64,000 nt of DNA from DATBLQ01 sp036555325. Its GTDB lineage: Bacteria > Pseudomonadota > Alphaproteobacteria > Rhizobiales > Aestuariivirgaceae. A program made the translations under genes and the position numbers. Within the stretch, counting starts at the first letter, position 1, and each line of letters opens with the position of its first letter. The DNA is taken from positions 1 to 64,000 of the forward strand of contig DATBLQ010000021.1 of the NCBI GenBank assembly GCA_036555325.1. The letters are read 5' to 3'. A model generated the notes under the pieces. That model was not told where the DNA came from. It searched no databases and saw only the letters and a list, made by a program, of their open reading frames with translations. Below, piece by piece: positions 16,666 through 25,087 of the stretch.

Positions 16666-17322
16666 ATGTGTGCTGCGGTTTTTGCTGATTCTGCTGGGAC
16701 TTCGCGCAAGGCATCGAAAGCGGTTCGCCGCCACCAGCTTATCGAAGCGACCATCGATACCCTGGCTAAGAAAGGATATGCCGAACTCACCCTCGCCGAT
16801 GTGGCGAAGACGGCCGGCCTCTCTGTCGGTATTGTCAATTTTCACTTCGAGACCAAGGAAAAGTTGTTGGTCGAGACGCTGAAATCCCTCGCCGAAGACT
16901 ATCGCAACAATTGGCAAAGAGCGCTGCGAGACGCAGGGCCGGCCCCGGCCCAAAAGCTTGCAAGCCTCTTGGCGGCCGATTTCAACGAGCAAATATGCTC
17001 CCCGCGCTCTCTCGCCGCCTGGTGTGCGTTTTGGGCGGAGGCTCAAAGTCGTCCGACCTACCAGGAGCATTGTTCTTCAAATGATGCCGAGTATTCCGCA
17101 GTGACTCATCAGCTCTGCAGCGCCATCATCGAAGAGGGCGGCTACCCCTATGATCCTCTGCACATCGCCCGCGCCCTGGATGCGCTTCTTGAGGGTCTCT
17201 GGCTTGATCTTATGACCATGGAAAAGCCCTACACGCGTAAGGAAGCTCTAAATACGGTGTTTGCGACTCTCAACGCCATTTTCCCTCAGCATTTCACCGC
17301 TTCCGGAACTGTCATGTCATGA
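16666..17322 (+). CDS. TetR family transcriptional regulator, BetI-like
   Basis: 218 residues. The N-terminal helix-turn-helix reads RRHQLIEATIDTLAKKGYAE followed by LTLADVAKTAGLSVGIVNFHF and ETKEKLL, very close to BetI, and the C-terminal ligand domain carries CAFWAEAQSRP and LEGLWLDLM, also BetI-like. BetI responds to choline; here there are no betaine genes, so the ligand is unknown. The ATG at 16666 follows GGGG by eight bases; an in-frame ATG at 16648 is possible. The stop overlaps the acyl-CoA dehydrogenase start (ATGA), so the two are coupled. Confidence 0.88.
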   Translation: MCAAVFADSAGTSRKASKAVRRHQLIEATIDTLAKKGYAELTLADVAKTAGLSVGIVNFHFETKEKLLVETLKSLAEDYRNNWQRALRDAGPAPAQKLASLLAADFNEQICSPRSLAAWCAFWAEAQSRPTYQEHCSSNDAEYSAVTHQLCSAIIEEGGYPYDPLHIARALDALLEGLWLDLMTMEKPYTRKEALNTVFATLNAIFPQHFTASGTVMS

Positions 17323-18497
17323 TTTTTTCGCTTCCCGACGAAGCGCGGCTCTGGCGCGACAGGTTGCGCAAATTTGTCGAAATCGAGCTTCAGCCCTTCG
17401 AGCTCGAAGCCGAGATGAACGATGGCCGCATTCCGGCGGAGGCCGCGGCGCGTCACGAGCGCATCGCCACCGAGATGGGCTTGCCTCGCGCCGATGCGCC
17501 CAAATCATACGGTGGTCTGGCGCTTCCCATGCTGGCTCAGGTGGTGATTGCCGAGCAGCTCGGCAGGGTAACCAATGCGCTCGGCTGGTGCTATGCTGAG
17601 GCGCAGGCCTGGATGTTCGAGGCTTTCAACGCCGAGCAGATTGAGCGTTTGATCGTTCCGATGATGCGTGGCGAACGGCACATCTGCTACGCCATTACCG
17701 AGGCAGAATCGGGCTCTGATCCTTCTGCCATACACACGGTCGCCGAACCGCGCGGTGATCACTATTTGCTCAATGGCGAAAAGTGGCATGTCACCAGCGC
17801 CAATCTTTCCGATACGATCATCATTCAGGCCAAGATCGGGTCTGGCCCGAATGCCGGAGCGCACTGTCTCTTTTTCACTCCCAAGGATATGGCCGGTATT
17901 CGCATCATCAGAACGCCTGCCTATTCCCACACCTACCACCATCATCATCCCATAATCCGCTTCGAGAACTTGCGCATTCCTGCCGCCAATCGCATCGGGG
18001 CGGAGGGAGCGGGCATGACCTACGCTCACGCCTGGTTCAGGCGCGAAAGGTTGATGATCGCCGCACGCTGCTGCGGTGCGGCGGCGCGTCTCATAGAGGA
18101 GGCAACCGAGTTCTCGAAAACCCGCTTTGTCGCCGGAGAGCCGATTGCAAAGTTTCAACTCATCCAGGCGATGCTTGCCGATAGCGTCACCGAACTTCAT
18201 GCCGGCCGTCTCATGACCTATGAGGCAGCCAGCGCTCACGACCGCAAGGACAACGTCAAGACGCTGCACGCCCGCTGTTCCATCGCCAAGCTCTATGCCT
18301 CCGAGATGGCCTGGCGCGTCGCCGACCGCGCTGTTCAGATTTTTGGCGGCCGCGGCTATATGCGCGAAAATCCCGCCGAGCGATATCTGCGCGAATTGCG
18401 CGTCGATCGAATATGGGAAGGAACCAGTGAAATACAGCGCTTGATCATCGCCAACAACCTCATCAAGCGGGGTCTTGCTGAAACCATAGCCGGTTGA
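17319..18497 (+). CDS. Acyl-CoA dehydrogenase family protein
   Basis: 392-residue FAD enzyme predicted to oxidise an acyl-CoA thioester to the 2,3-enoyl form. Family blocks are visible: YAITEAESGSDPS (FAD/substrate), GEKWHVTSAN, QIFGGRGYMRENPAERYLRE and WEGTSEIQRLIIANN, whose Glu is at the usual catalytic position. An unusual histidine cluster, HTYHHHHP, sits just before the FENLRIP segment (about residues 207-214). It is coupled to a BetI-like regulator and lies 59 bases before a putrescine-type ABC importer, hinting at catabolism of an imported amine or related compound via a CoA ester; this is inference. Confidence 0.88.
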   Translation: MIFSLPDEARLWRDRLRKFVEIELQPFELEAEMNDGRIPAEAAARHERIATEMGLPRADAPKSYGGLALPMLAQVVIAEQLGRVTNALGWCYAEAQAWMFEAFNAEQIERLIVPMMRGERHICYAITEAESGSDPSAIHTVAEPRGDHYLLNGEKWHVTSANLSDTIIIQAKIGSGPNAGAHCLFFTPKDMAGIRIIRTPAYSHTYHHHHPIIRFENLRIPAANRIGAEGAGMTYAHAWFRRERLMIAARCCGAAARLIEEATEFSKTRFVAGEPIAKFQLIQAMLADSVTELHAGRLMTYEAASAHDRKDNVKTLHARCSIAKLYASEMAWRVADRAVQIFGGRGYMRENPAERYLRELRVDRIWEGTSEIQRLIIANNLIKRGLAETIAG

Positions 18498-18556
18498 AAA
18501 TTTGTGGAACCAAGGGGCCGGCCTGTAGCGCCGGTACAACAAAGGGAGTGAAGAGA

Positions 18557-19663
18557 ATGAGAATTACCAGACGCAGTATGCTCAAGACCGGAGCCGCGGC
18601 CGTTTCCATGCCTTTGATCGCCCGCCGCGCTTTCGCGCAAGGCGAGGTCCGGATCTACAATTGGGTCGATTACATTGGCGAAACGACAGTCGCCGATTTC
18701 GAGAAATTGACCGGGATGAAAGTCATTTACGACACCTATGACTCGGCTGAGACGGTGGAAGCCAAGGTCATGGCGGGGTCGACCGGCTATGACATCATCG
18801 ATATGTCGAGCACCACCTTGCCGAGGTTTATCCCCGCCGGCGCTTTCCTCAAGCTCGACAAGTCCAAACTGCCGAACTGGAAAAATCTCGACGAAGCCGT
18901 TCTTAAGGTTCTCAACGACCGCGATCCCGGCAATCAATACACGGTTCCCTATATGTGGGGCACCACCGGTATCACCGTAAACCTCGACATGCTGAAGGAG
19001 GCCTTGGGCGAGGGCGCCCCCGTCGACAGCATGGAATTGCTGCTCAATCCCAAATTCATGGAAAAGCTGTCCTCCTGCGGCGTCAACATTCTGGAGTCTC
19101 CGGAAGACGTCATCACCATGACGCTCTCCTACCTGGGCAGGAATCCCAACTCCGAAGACCCCGCCGACTATGATGCGGTCGTTGAAGCCTTCAAGCCGGT
19201 GCGGCCCTACATCAAGACATTCGATTCCGCCAATTACCTGAATGCCCTTCCCAACAAGGAGCTCTGCGTCACGATGAGCTGGTCGGGCGATTACGCCACC
19301 GCCACGACTCGCGCCGAAGAAGCAGGTGTCAAGCTGAACCTCGCCTATAACGTTCCCCAAACGGGCAGCCCCGCCTGGTTCGACGTGTTTGTCATTCCTG
19401 CCGATTCGCCGAACCCGGACGGGGCCCATCAGTTTCTCAACTACATGATGGAGCCCGAAGTCATCGCCAAGTGCACAAACTTCACCAATTACGCCCACGC
19501 CAACAAGGCCGCCATTGCCTTTACCGACAAGTCGGTGCTTGAAGATCCTGCTGTTTTCCCAAGTGACGATATCAAGAAGCGCCTCTACATGACTGCGACC
19601 TTGTCTCAGAAGGCCGAACGGGTGCGCACTCGTGCTTGGAACAAGATCAAGACGGGGTCTTGA
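18557..19663 (+). CDS. potF: Putrescine/spermidine-type ABC transporter substrate-binding protein
   Basis: 368-residue periplasmic protein of the PotD/PotF family. It has a Tat-type signal (ITRRSMLKTGAAAVSMP, processing near AFA-QGE), then VRIYNWVDYIGE, GSTGYDII, PYMWGTTGI, ESPEDV and SGDYA, following PotF more closely than PotD. The chosen ATG follows AAAGGGAG; a frame open upstream from 18494 lacks a ribosome site and would hide the signal. First gene of the importer. Ligand is likely a polyamine, but not proven. Confidence 0.9.
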   Translation: MRITRRSMLKTGAAAVSMPLIARRAFAQGEVRIYNWVDYIGETTVADFEKLTGMKVIYDTYDSAETVEAKVMAGSTGYDIIDMSSTTLPRFIPAGAFLKLDKSKLPNWKNLDEAVLKVLNDRDPGNQYTVPYMWGTTGITVNLDMLKEALGEGAPVDSMELLLNPKFMEKLSSCGVNILESPEDVITMTLSYLGRNPNSEDPADYDAVVEAFKPVRPYIKTFDSANYLNALPNKELCVTMSWSGDYATATTRAEEAGVKLNLAYNVPQTGSPAWFDVFVIPADSPNPDGAHQFLNYMMEPEVIAKCTNFTNYAHANKAAIAFTDKSVLEDPAVFPSDDIKKRLYMTATLSQKAERVRTRAWNKIKTGS

Positions 19664-19692
19664 AAATTACCGGCGGGTGTGTGGGAGGTTGT

Positions 19693-20802
19693 ATGGGCAA
19701 CGACATAGTCGCCCCGTTTATCAAAGTTGACGCCGTTACCAAGAACTTCGGCGATTTTACCGCCGTCCGCGACGTCACTTTTGATATTCAGAAAGGCGAA
19801 CTCTTTGCCTTGCTCGGCGGCTCCGGCTGCGGCAAGACGACATTGCTTCGCATGCTGGCGGGCTTCGAAATCCCGACCAAGGGGCGGATCTCCATCGACG
19901 GGCAGGATATGACCGATTTGCCGCCCTATGAGCGGCCGGTAAACATGATGTTCCAGTCCTACGCTCTCTTCCCCCACATGTCGGTTGAAAAGAACGTGGG
20001 TTACGGCCTCAAACATGAAAATCTGACCTCCGCAGAGCGGGCCGACCGGGTGAGGGCGATGCTCGACCTCGTGCAGCTTACACCCCTTGCCCGTCGCAAG
20101 CCGCACCAGCTCTCCGGAGGTCAGCGCCAGCGCGTGGCGCTCGCCCGCGCGCTTGCCAAGCAGCCTAAGGTGTTGCTGCTCGATGAGCCCTTGGGCGCCC
20201 TCGACAGGAAACTGCGCGAGCACACGCAGTTCGAGATCATGAACATTCAGGAGAAAACCGGCATCACCTTTATTGTCGTCACCCACGACCAGGAAGAGGC
20301 AATGACCCTTGCGAACCGTATTGCGGTGATGGACAAGGGCGCGATTCGCCAGATCGGCACGCCGACCGAAATCTACGAATATCCCCAATCCCGCTTTGTC
20401 GCCGACTTTATCGGCTCGATAAATCAGTTCGAAGGATCAATAGCGTCGGCTGACGGCGCTAACGTTACGGTGGCCTGCACCGGTTTCGATTCGGTCATCG
20501 AAGTTACCCACCGCGGTGAGTTGAGAAGTGGCGATAAGGTCGCAGTCGCTGTGCGGCCGGAGAAAATCCATATCACTCGCAAGATGCCGTCGCCTGGGCA
20601 AAACCGGTTGAGCGGCAAGGTGCTTGATCTCGGTTATTTCGGCAAGGACTCGCTTTATCGCGTGAAGCTTAGCAACGGGATCGTGGTGCGGGTGAACCAT
20701 GTCAATGCCCGGCGCGGCCTTGAAAGCGAGCGCGTCGCCCAGTGGGCAGACGATGTGTGGCTCACCTTTGATCCTTCTTCGGCCATTCTCTTGAAGGACT
20801 AG
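19693..20802 (+). CDS. potG: Polyamine-type ABC transporter ATP-binding protein
   Basis: 369-residue ATPase energising the importer. Walker A GGSGCGKTTLLR, Q loop FQSYALFPHM, signature LSGGQRQRVALARAL, Walker B LLLDEPLGALD and H loop VTHDQEEAM are intact, followed by a C-terminal TOBE-like regulatory domain of about 130 residues. The start at 19693 is preceded by GGGAGG; a longer frame from 19636 overlaps potF. It ends one base before the first permease gene. Confidence 0.93.
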   Translation: MGNDIVAPFIKVDAVTKNFGDFTAVRDVTFDIQKGELFALLGGSGCGKTTLLRMLAGFEIPTKGRISIDGQDMTDLPPYERPVNMMFQSYALFPHMSVEKNVGYGLKHENLTSAERADRVRAMLDLVQLTPLARRKPHQLSGGQRQRVALARALAKQPKVLLLDEPLGALDRKLREHTQFEIMNIQEKTGITFIVVTHDQEEAMTLANRIAVMDKGAIRQIGTPTEIYEYPQSRFVADFIGSINQFEGSIASADGANVTVACTGFDSVIEVTHRGELRSGDKVAVAVRPEKIHITRKMPSPGQNRLSGKVLDLGYFGKDSLYRVKLSNGIVVRVNHVNARRGLESERVAQWADDVWLTFDPSSAILLKD

Positions 20803-20803
20803 C

Positions 20804-21763
20804 ATGGCGGACGCAGCAACTCGCCACGCGCAGATTGAGGCGGCCCAAGAGCAGCCGCTGCCGGCCGCGACTGCGCCGTTGCGGCGCTGGCTCGACCGCA
20901 GGGCATGGCGCGACGCGATGATCGGCGTCCCCTACCTGTGGCTCTTGCTGTTTTTTCTAGTTCCATTTTTCATCGTGTTGGCGATCAGCGGCGGAACTGC
21001 GGTGGTCGGCCTGCCGCCCATCACCTGGGAGGACTCCTTTCCCTATGTGACGTTCGACAACTACCGCTTCCTCGCCGAGGACGATCTTTACTGGAAAGGT
21101 TATCTGAACTCGCTCCGCATCGCCGCCATCTCGACGATGCTGTGCCTCCTCATCGGTTATCCCATGGCCCTCGGCATCGCCCGCTCCACCGGCGTGTGGC
21201 GCCACATCATGCTCATGATGGTCATACTTCCGTTCTGGACGTCGTTTCTGCTGCGCATCTATGCCTGGATGGGAATGCTCGGCAACAACGGAGTGCTCAA
21301 CAATTTCCTCATGCTCACCGGCATTGTTTCCAGCCCCATCCGCATGATGCACACCGAATTCGCCGTCTATGTCGGCATTGTCTATTCGTACCTGCCGTTC
21401 ATGGTGCTTCCTCTTTTCGCCAACCTCGAGAAGCTCGACTTCACCTTGAACGAGGCTGCCATGGACTTGGGCTCGAAGCCCTGGCAGGTTTTTCTCGATG
21501 TGACGCTTCCTTTGTCGGTACCGGGCATCGTTGCCGGGGCCATGCTGGTGTTCATTCCTGCAACGGGCGAATACGTCATCCCCGCCCTTCTCGGTGCTGC
21601 CGACAGTCCGATGATCGGCCGCGTGCTCGCCGATGAGTTTTTCCTCAACCGTGATTGGCCGGTAGCTGCCTCCGTAGCTGTCGCTTTGCTGCTTCTGCTA
21701 GTCGTGCCGATCATGATCTACAGCCATCTGGAATCGCGAATGGCCTCGAGCAACCCATCATGA
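20804..21763 (+). CDS. potH: Polyamine-type ABC transporter permease (PotB/PotH type)
   Basis: 319 residues with six predicted membrane spans. The EAA loop, NEAAMDLGSKPWQVFLDVTLP, binds the ATPase. PYLWLLLFFLVPFFIVL begins TM1 after a cytoplasmic N-terminus of about 40 residues. Its stop overlaps the next permease start (ATGA). Confidence 0.92.
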   Translation: MADAATRHAQIEAAQEQPLPAATAPLRRWLDRRAWRDAMIGVPYLWLLLFFLVPFFIVLAISGGTAVVGLPPITWEDSFPYVTFDNYRFLAEDDLYWKGYLNSLRIAAISTMLCLLIGYPMALGIARSTGVWRHIMLMMVILPFWTSFLLRIYAWMGMLGNNGVLNNFLMLTGIVSSPIRMMHTEFAVYVGIVYSYLPFMVLPLFANLEKLDFTLNEAAMDLGSKPWQVFLDVTLPLSVPGIVAGAMLVFIPATGEYVIPALLGAADSPMIGRVLADEFFLNRDWPVAASVAVALLLLLVVPIMIYSHLESRMASSNPS

Positions 21764-22599
21764 ACCGGCGTTCCAAACTTCTCTCGATGTGGCTGTGTTT
21801 CGGCTTCGTCTTCCTTTACCTGCCCCTCGTTTCGCTCGTGATCTACTCGTTCAACAAGTCACGACTGGCGACCCTATGGGGCGGCTTTTCCACCGAATGG
21901 TATGTGAAATTGTTCGCCAACAGCCAGATCATCGAAGCCGCGCTGCTCAGCATACGCATCGCTGCCGTGAGCGCCACCCTTGCCATGATACTGGGAACCA
22001 TGGCGGGCTTCGCCCTGGCGCGGTTCATAAGCTTCCCTGGCCGTACCCTGTTCTCAGGCCTCGTCTCGGCTCCGCTCGTCATGCCGGAAGTCATCACCGG
22101 CCTGTCGCTGTTGTTTCTGTTCATCATGATGGAGCAGGCGATCGGCTGGCCGCGAGGACGCGGCGCCACTACCGTCACTCTTGCCCACATCACCTTTTCA
22201 ATGTCCTATGTCGCCGTGATCGTGCAATCGCGGCTCTCCTCCATGGATCGCTCGGTGGAGGAAGCGGCGATGGACTTGGGCTCCAAGCCCTTGCGCGTGC
22301 TGTTCGACATAACCCTGCCGATCATCTCGCCGGCGATGATCTCCGGCTGGCTTCTTGCCTTCACCCTGTCGCTCGACGATCTGGTCATTACCGCGTTCAC
22401 AACTGGGCCGGGCGCCAACACCCTGCCGCTGGTGGTCTGGTCGAAGGTGAAATTGGGGGTCACCCCCGACGTCAACGCACTGGCCACCATCATTATCGGC
22501 GTCGTCGCGACGTGCGTCGTGATTGCCGGCATCATCCTCTATCGGGCCGACCGGCGGCGCGAGCGCGACATACAGGCGGCCATCGCTGCAAATCAGTGA
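21760..22599 (+). CDS. potI: Polyamine-type ABC transporter permease (PotC/PotI type)
   Basis: 279 residues, six spans, with the EAA loop VEEAAMDLGSKPLRVLFDI and LAFTLSLDDLVITAF, a strongly conserved PotC/PotI segment. The start at 21760 overlaps the potH stop; an upstream frame from 21655 lies wholly inside potH. It is the last gene of the importer; 102 bases separate it from gap. Confidence 0.92.
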   Translation: MNRRSKLLSMWLCFGFVFLYLPLVSLVIYSFNKSRLATLWGGFSTEWYVKLFANSQIIEAALLSIRIAAVSATLAMILGTMAGFALARFISFPGRTLFSGLVSAPLVMPEVITGLSLLFLFIMMEQAIGWPRGRGATTVTLAHITFSMSYVAVIVQSRLSSMDRSVEEAAMDLGSKPLRVLFDITLPIISPAMISGWLLAFTLSLDDLVITAFTTGPGANTLPLVVWSKVKLGVTPDVNALATIIIGVVATCVVIAGIILYRADRRRERDIQAAIAANQ

Positions 22600-22701
22600 G
22601 GTTTTTTCTGACCGCCACTTCCCCCCGTCGATTGATCGTCTATAAGAGCCTCCTGGCTCACCTTGCTTTCGGGTCTGGGGGCCGCACCTAGGAGGTTTTC
22701 C

Positions 22702-23709
22702 ATGGCAGTTCGCGTGGCAATCAATGGATTTGGCCGAATTGGCCGCAATACGTTGCGAGCGGTTGTTGAATCGGGCCGCAAGGACATTGAGGTTGTGGCG
22801 GTGAACGATCTCGGACCCGTTGAAACCAATGCGCATCTGCTCCGCTACGATTCCGTCCATGGCCGCTTCCCCCATGAGGTTAAGGTATCGGGCGACAGCA
22901 TTGTCATCGGCGATAGGAAGATCAAGGTCACGGCTATCAAGGATCCCTCGGCACTCCCATGGAAAGACTTAGGCATTGAGGTCACCATGGAATGCACCGG
23001 AATCTTCACCGCCAAGGAAAAAGCCTCCGCCCATTTGAGGGCCGGCGCCAAGCGGGTGCTTGTCTCCGCTCCCGCCGAAGACGCCGATCTCACCGTTGTC
23101 TACGGCGTCAACCACGACAAGCTGACCAAGGACCACGTCGTTGTCTCCAATGCGTCGTGCACCACGAATTGTCTGGCCCCCGTCGCCAAGGTGATCAACG
23201 ATGCCATCGGCATCGACAAGGGCTTCATGACCACGGTTCACTCCTACACGGGCGACCAACCGACACTGGATACTCTGCACAAGGATCTCTATCGCGCCCG
23301 CGCCGCTGCCCTTTCCATGATCCCGACCTCAACCGGTGCGGCAAAGGCGGTGGGCCTCGTGCTGCCGGAGCTAAAAGGCAAGCTCGATGGCGTGGCCATT
23401 CGCGTCCCGACTGCCAATGTTTCGGTCATCGACTTCAAGGTCGTGACCAAGCGGTCGACCAATGTCGAGGAAATCAATGGCGCGATCGAACGGGCGGCCC
23501 ATCAGGAACTCAAGGGGATTCTCGATTACACCCGCGATCCCAACGTTTCGGTTGACTTCAATCACGATCCCCATTCGTCGAATTTCGCCATGGACCAGAC
23601 CAAGGTGATGGACGGCACTCTGGTGCGCGTGCTCTCCTGGTACGACAATGAATGGGGGTTCTCCAATCGCATGTGCGATACGGCCGTCGCCATGGGCAAA
23701 TTGGTCTGA
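22702..23709 (+). CDS. gap: Glyceraldehyde-3-phosphate dehydrogenase, type I
   Basis: 335-residue glycolytic/gluconeogenic enzyme. NAD-binding INGFGRIGRN is at 7-16, with Asp36 in VAVNDLG indicating NAD preference, and the catalytic Cys153 in SNASCTTNCLAP; SWYDNEWGFSNRM is near the end. A perfect AGGAGG (22690-22695) precedes the ATG by six bases, ruling out a longer frame from 22663. rpe follows after 11 bases, giving a small central carbon pair. Confidence 0.97.
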   Translation: MAVRVAINGFGRIGRNTLRAVVESGRKDIEVVAVNDLGPVETNAHLLRYDSVHGRFPHEVKVSGDSIVIGDRKIKVTAIKDPSALPWKDLGIEVTMECTGIFTAKEKASAHLRAGAKRVLVSAPAEDADLTVVYGVNHDKLTKDHVVVSNASCTTNCLAPVAKVINDAIGIDKGFMTTVHSYTGDQPTLDTLHKDLYRARAAALSMIPTSTGAAKAVGLVLPELKGKLDGVAIRVPTANVSVIDFKVVTKRSTNVEEINGAIERAAHQELKGILDYTRDPNVSVDFNHDPHSSNFAMDQTKVMDGTLVRVLSWYDNEWGFSNRMCDTAVAMGKLV

Positions 23710-23720
23710 CCATCGCCCTC

Positions 23721-24401
23721 ATGGCTGGCATCATCATCGCCCCCTCTATTCTCTCCGCCAACCTCTCCCGGCTTGGCGAGGAGGTCACCGCCATCGACCG
23801 GCAGGGTGCCGATTGGATTCATATCGATGTGATGGACGGCCATTTCGTGCCAAACCTCACCTGGGGCCCGCCGATCGTCGCTGCCCTGCGGCCGGTGACC
23901 GGCAAGCCCCTTGATGTCCACCTGATGATTTCGCCGGCCGATCCCTTCCTAGAGGCTTTTGCCAAGGCGGGCGCCGATACGATCACCGTTCACGTCGAGG
24001 CAGGTCCCCATCTCGATCGTTCGCTTCAGGCAATAAGAGGCCTCGGCAAGCGAGCCGGCGTCGCTTTGAATCCAGCGACCGATGAAAGTGCCGTTGCGCA
24101 TGTTCTCGACCGGGTTGACTTGATTTTGGTGATGACCGTCAATCCCGGTTTCGGCGGTCAGGCCTTCATACCCGGCATGCTCTCCAAGATCGCCCGCATC
24201 AAAGAGATGATCGGCTCAAGACCGATCCACCTCGAAGTCGACGGGGGCATTTCGCTTGCCAATGCCGCGGCGGTGGTAAAGGCTGGCGCCGATGTGCTGG
24301 TGGCGGGGTCCGCCATCTTCGAAGGGCAGCAGCCGCAAGCCTATGCCCAGAGCATACGAAGCTTGAGAGATGCCGCCGCTTCCACCGCCGTCAAGTCCTA
24401 G
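23721..24401 (+). CDS. rpe: Ribulose-phosphate 3-epimerase
   Basis: 226-residue TIM-barrel enzyme interconverting ribulose-5-phosphate and xylulose-5-phosphate. It opens APSILSANLSRLGEEV, then HIDVMDGHFVPNLT (metal ligands His and Asp), DVHLMI, VMTVNPGFGGQAFI and EVDGGI. The ATG at 23721 matches the family start; a longer frame from 23652 lies inside gap. It converges with the FMN reductase gene. Confidence 0.96.
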   Translation: MAGIIIAPSILSANLSRLGEEVTAIDRQGADWIHIDVMDGHFVPNLTWGPPIVAALRPVTGKPLDVHLMISPADPFLEAFAKAGADTITVHVEAGPHLDRSLQAIRGLGKRAGVALNPATDESAVAHVLDRVDLILVMTVNPGFGGQAFIPGMLSKIARIKEMIGSRPIHLEVDGGISLANAAAVVKAGADVLVAGSAIFEGQQPQAYAQSIRSLRDAAASTAVKS

Positions 24402-24446
24402 CATGGTGTCCCCGGTGCGCCTAACGTCAGGGACAAACGGCATCGC

Positions 24447-24998
24447 CTAGCTTAGCCTTTGTACCCATGCTTCGAATGCCGGCAGCCACTTGCCGATGGT
24501 TTCCATGGTCTTCTCGTCGGTTAGCTTGCCTGCCTCATCGAATCTGGTTTTGGAATTCGCAACAAAAATCTCGGGCTTCGGCATAGTGATAGCTTCCACC
24601 CCCACGAGGTTCTGTCTCAAGTGATACTGCGACCGCGCGGTGCCGATTGCGCCGCCAGAAGCCCCCATTACCCCCACCGGCTTGTGCTTGAAGGGCTGTT
24701 GCTTCACCCGCGACACCCAGTCGGTGAGGTTCTTGAGCCCTCCCGGCACGGAAAAATTATACTCGGGCGTTGAAATCATCAGGCCATGCGCGGCCCTTAT
24801 TCTTTCCGCCAGTTCGGCGACGATCGGCGGTATGCCGTTCGCCGCTTCATCATCTCCGTTGTAAATCGGAATGCCCTTGGGCGTGATGATCTCGATCTCC
24901 ATGCTGCTCGGCGCTCGCTCCTTAACGGCTCTAAGGAGGGCGGTATTGTAGGAGCCCGCCCTCAAGCTTCCGCTGATTGCAAGAATGTTGAGCGCCAT
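24447..24998 (-). CDS. NAD(P)H-dependent FMN reductase (flavodoxin-like)
   Basis: 183 residues. The flavodoxin-like fold is shown by ISGSLRAGSYNTALLRA (FMN phosphate loop), STPEYNFSVPGGLKNLTDWVSR and GVMGASGGAIGTARSQYHLRQ, characteristic of the ChrR/azoreductase/quinone reductase group. It reduces flavins, quinones or azo/chromate compounds in homologues; the natural substrate here is unknown. It stands alone, downstream of nothing obvious on its strand (89 bases from the ABC ATPase). Confidence 0.88.
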   Translation of the reverse strand: MALNILAISGSLRAGSYNTALLRAVKERAPSSMEIEIITPKGIPIYNGDDEAANGIPPIVAELAERIRAAHGLMISTPEYNFSVPGGLKNLTDWVSRVKQQPFKHKPVGVMGASGGAIGTARSQYHLRQNLVGVEAITMPKPEIFVANSKTRFDEAGKLTDEKTMETIGKWLPAFEAWVQRLS

Positions 24999-25087
24999 GT
25001 GTTCACCGTTCCAATCCTCACCATAGCCGTTTTGCGCCGGCGTGCCATGCTCTTGGCGCGCAGCGGTTCTCAGGTTTCAAGGGACGC

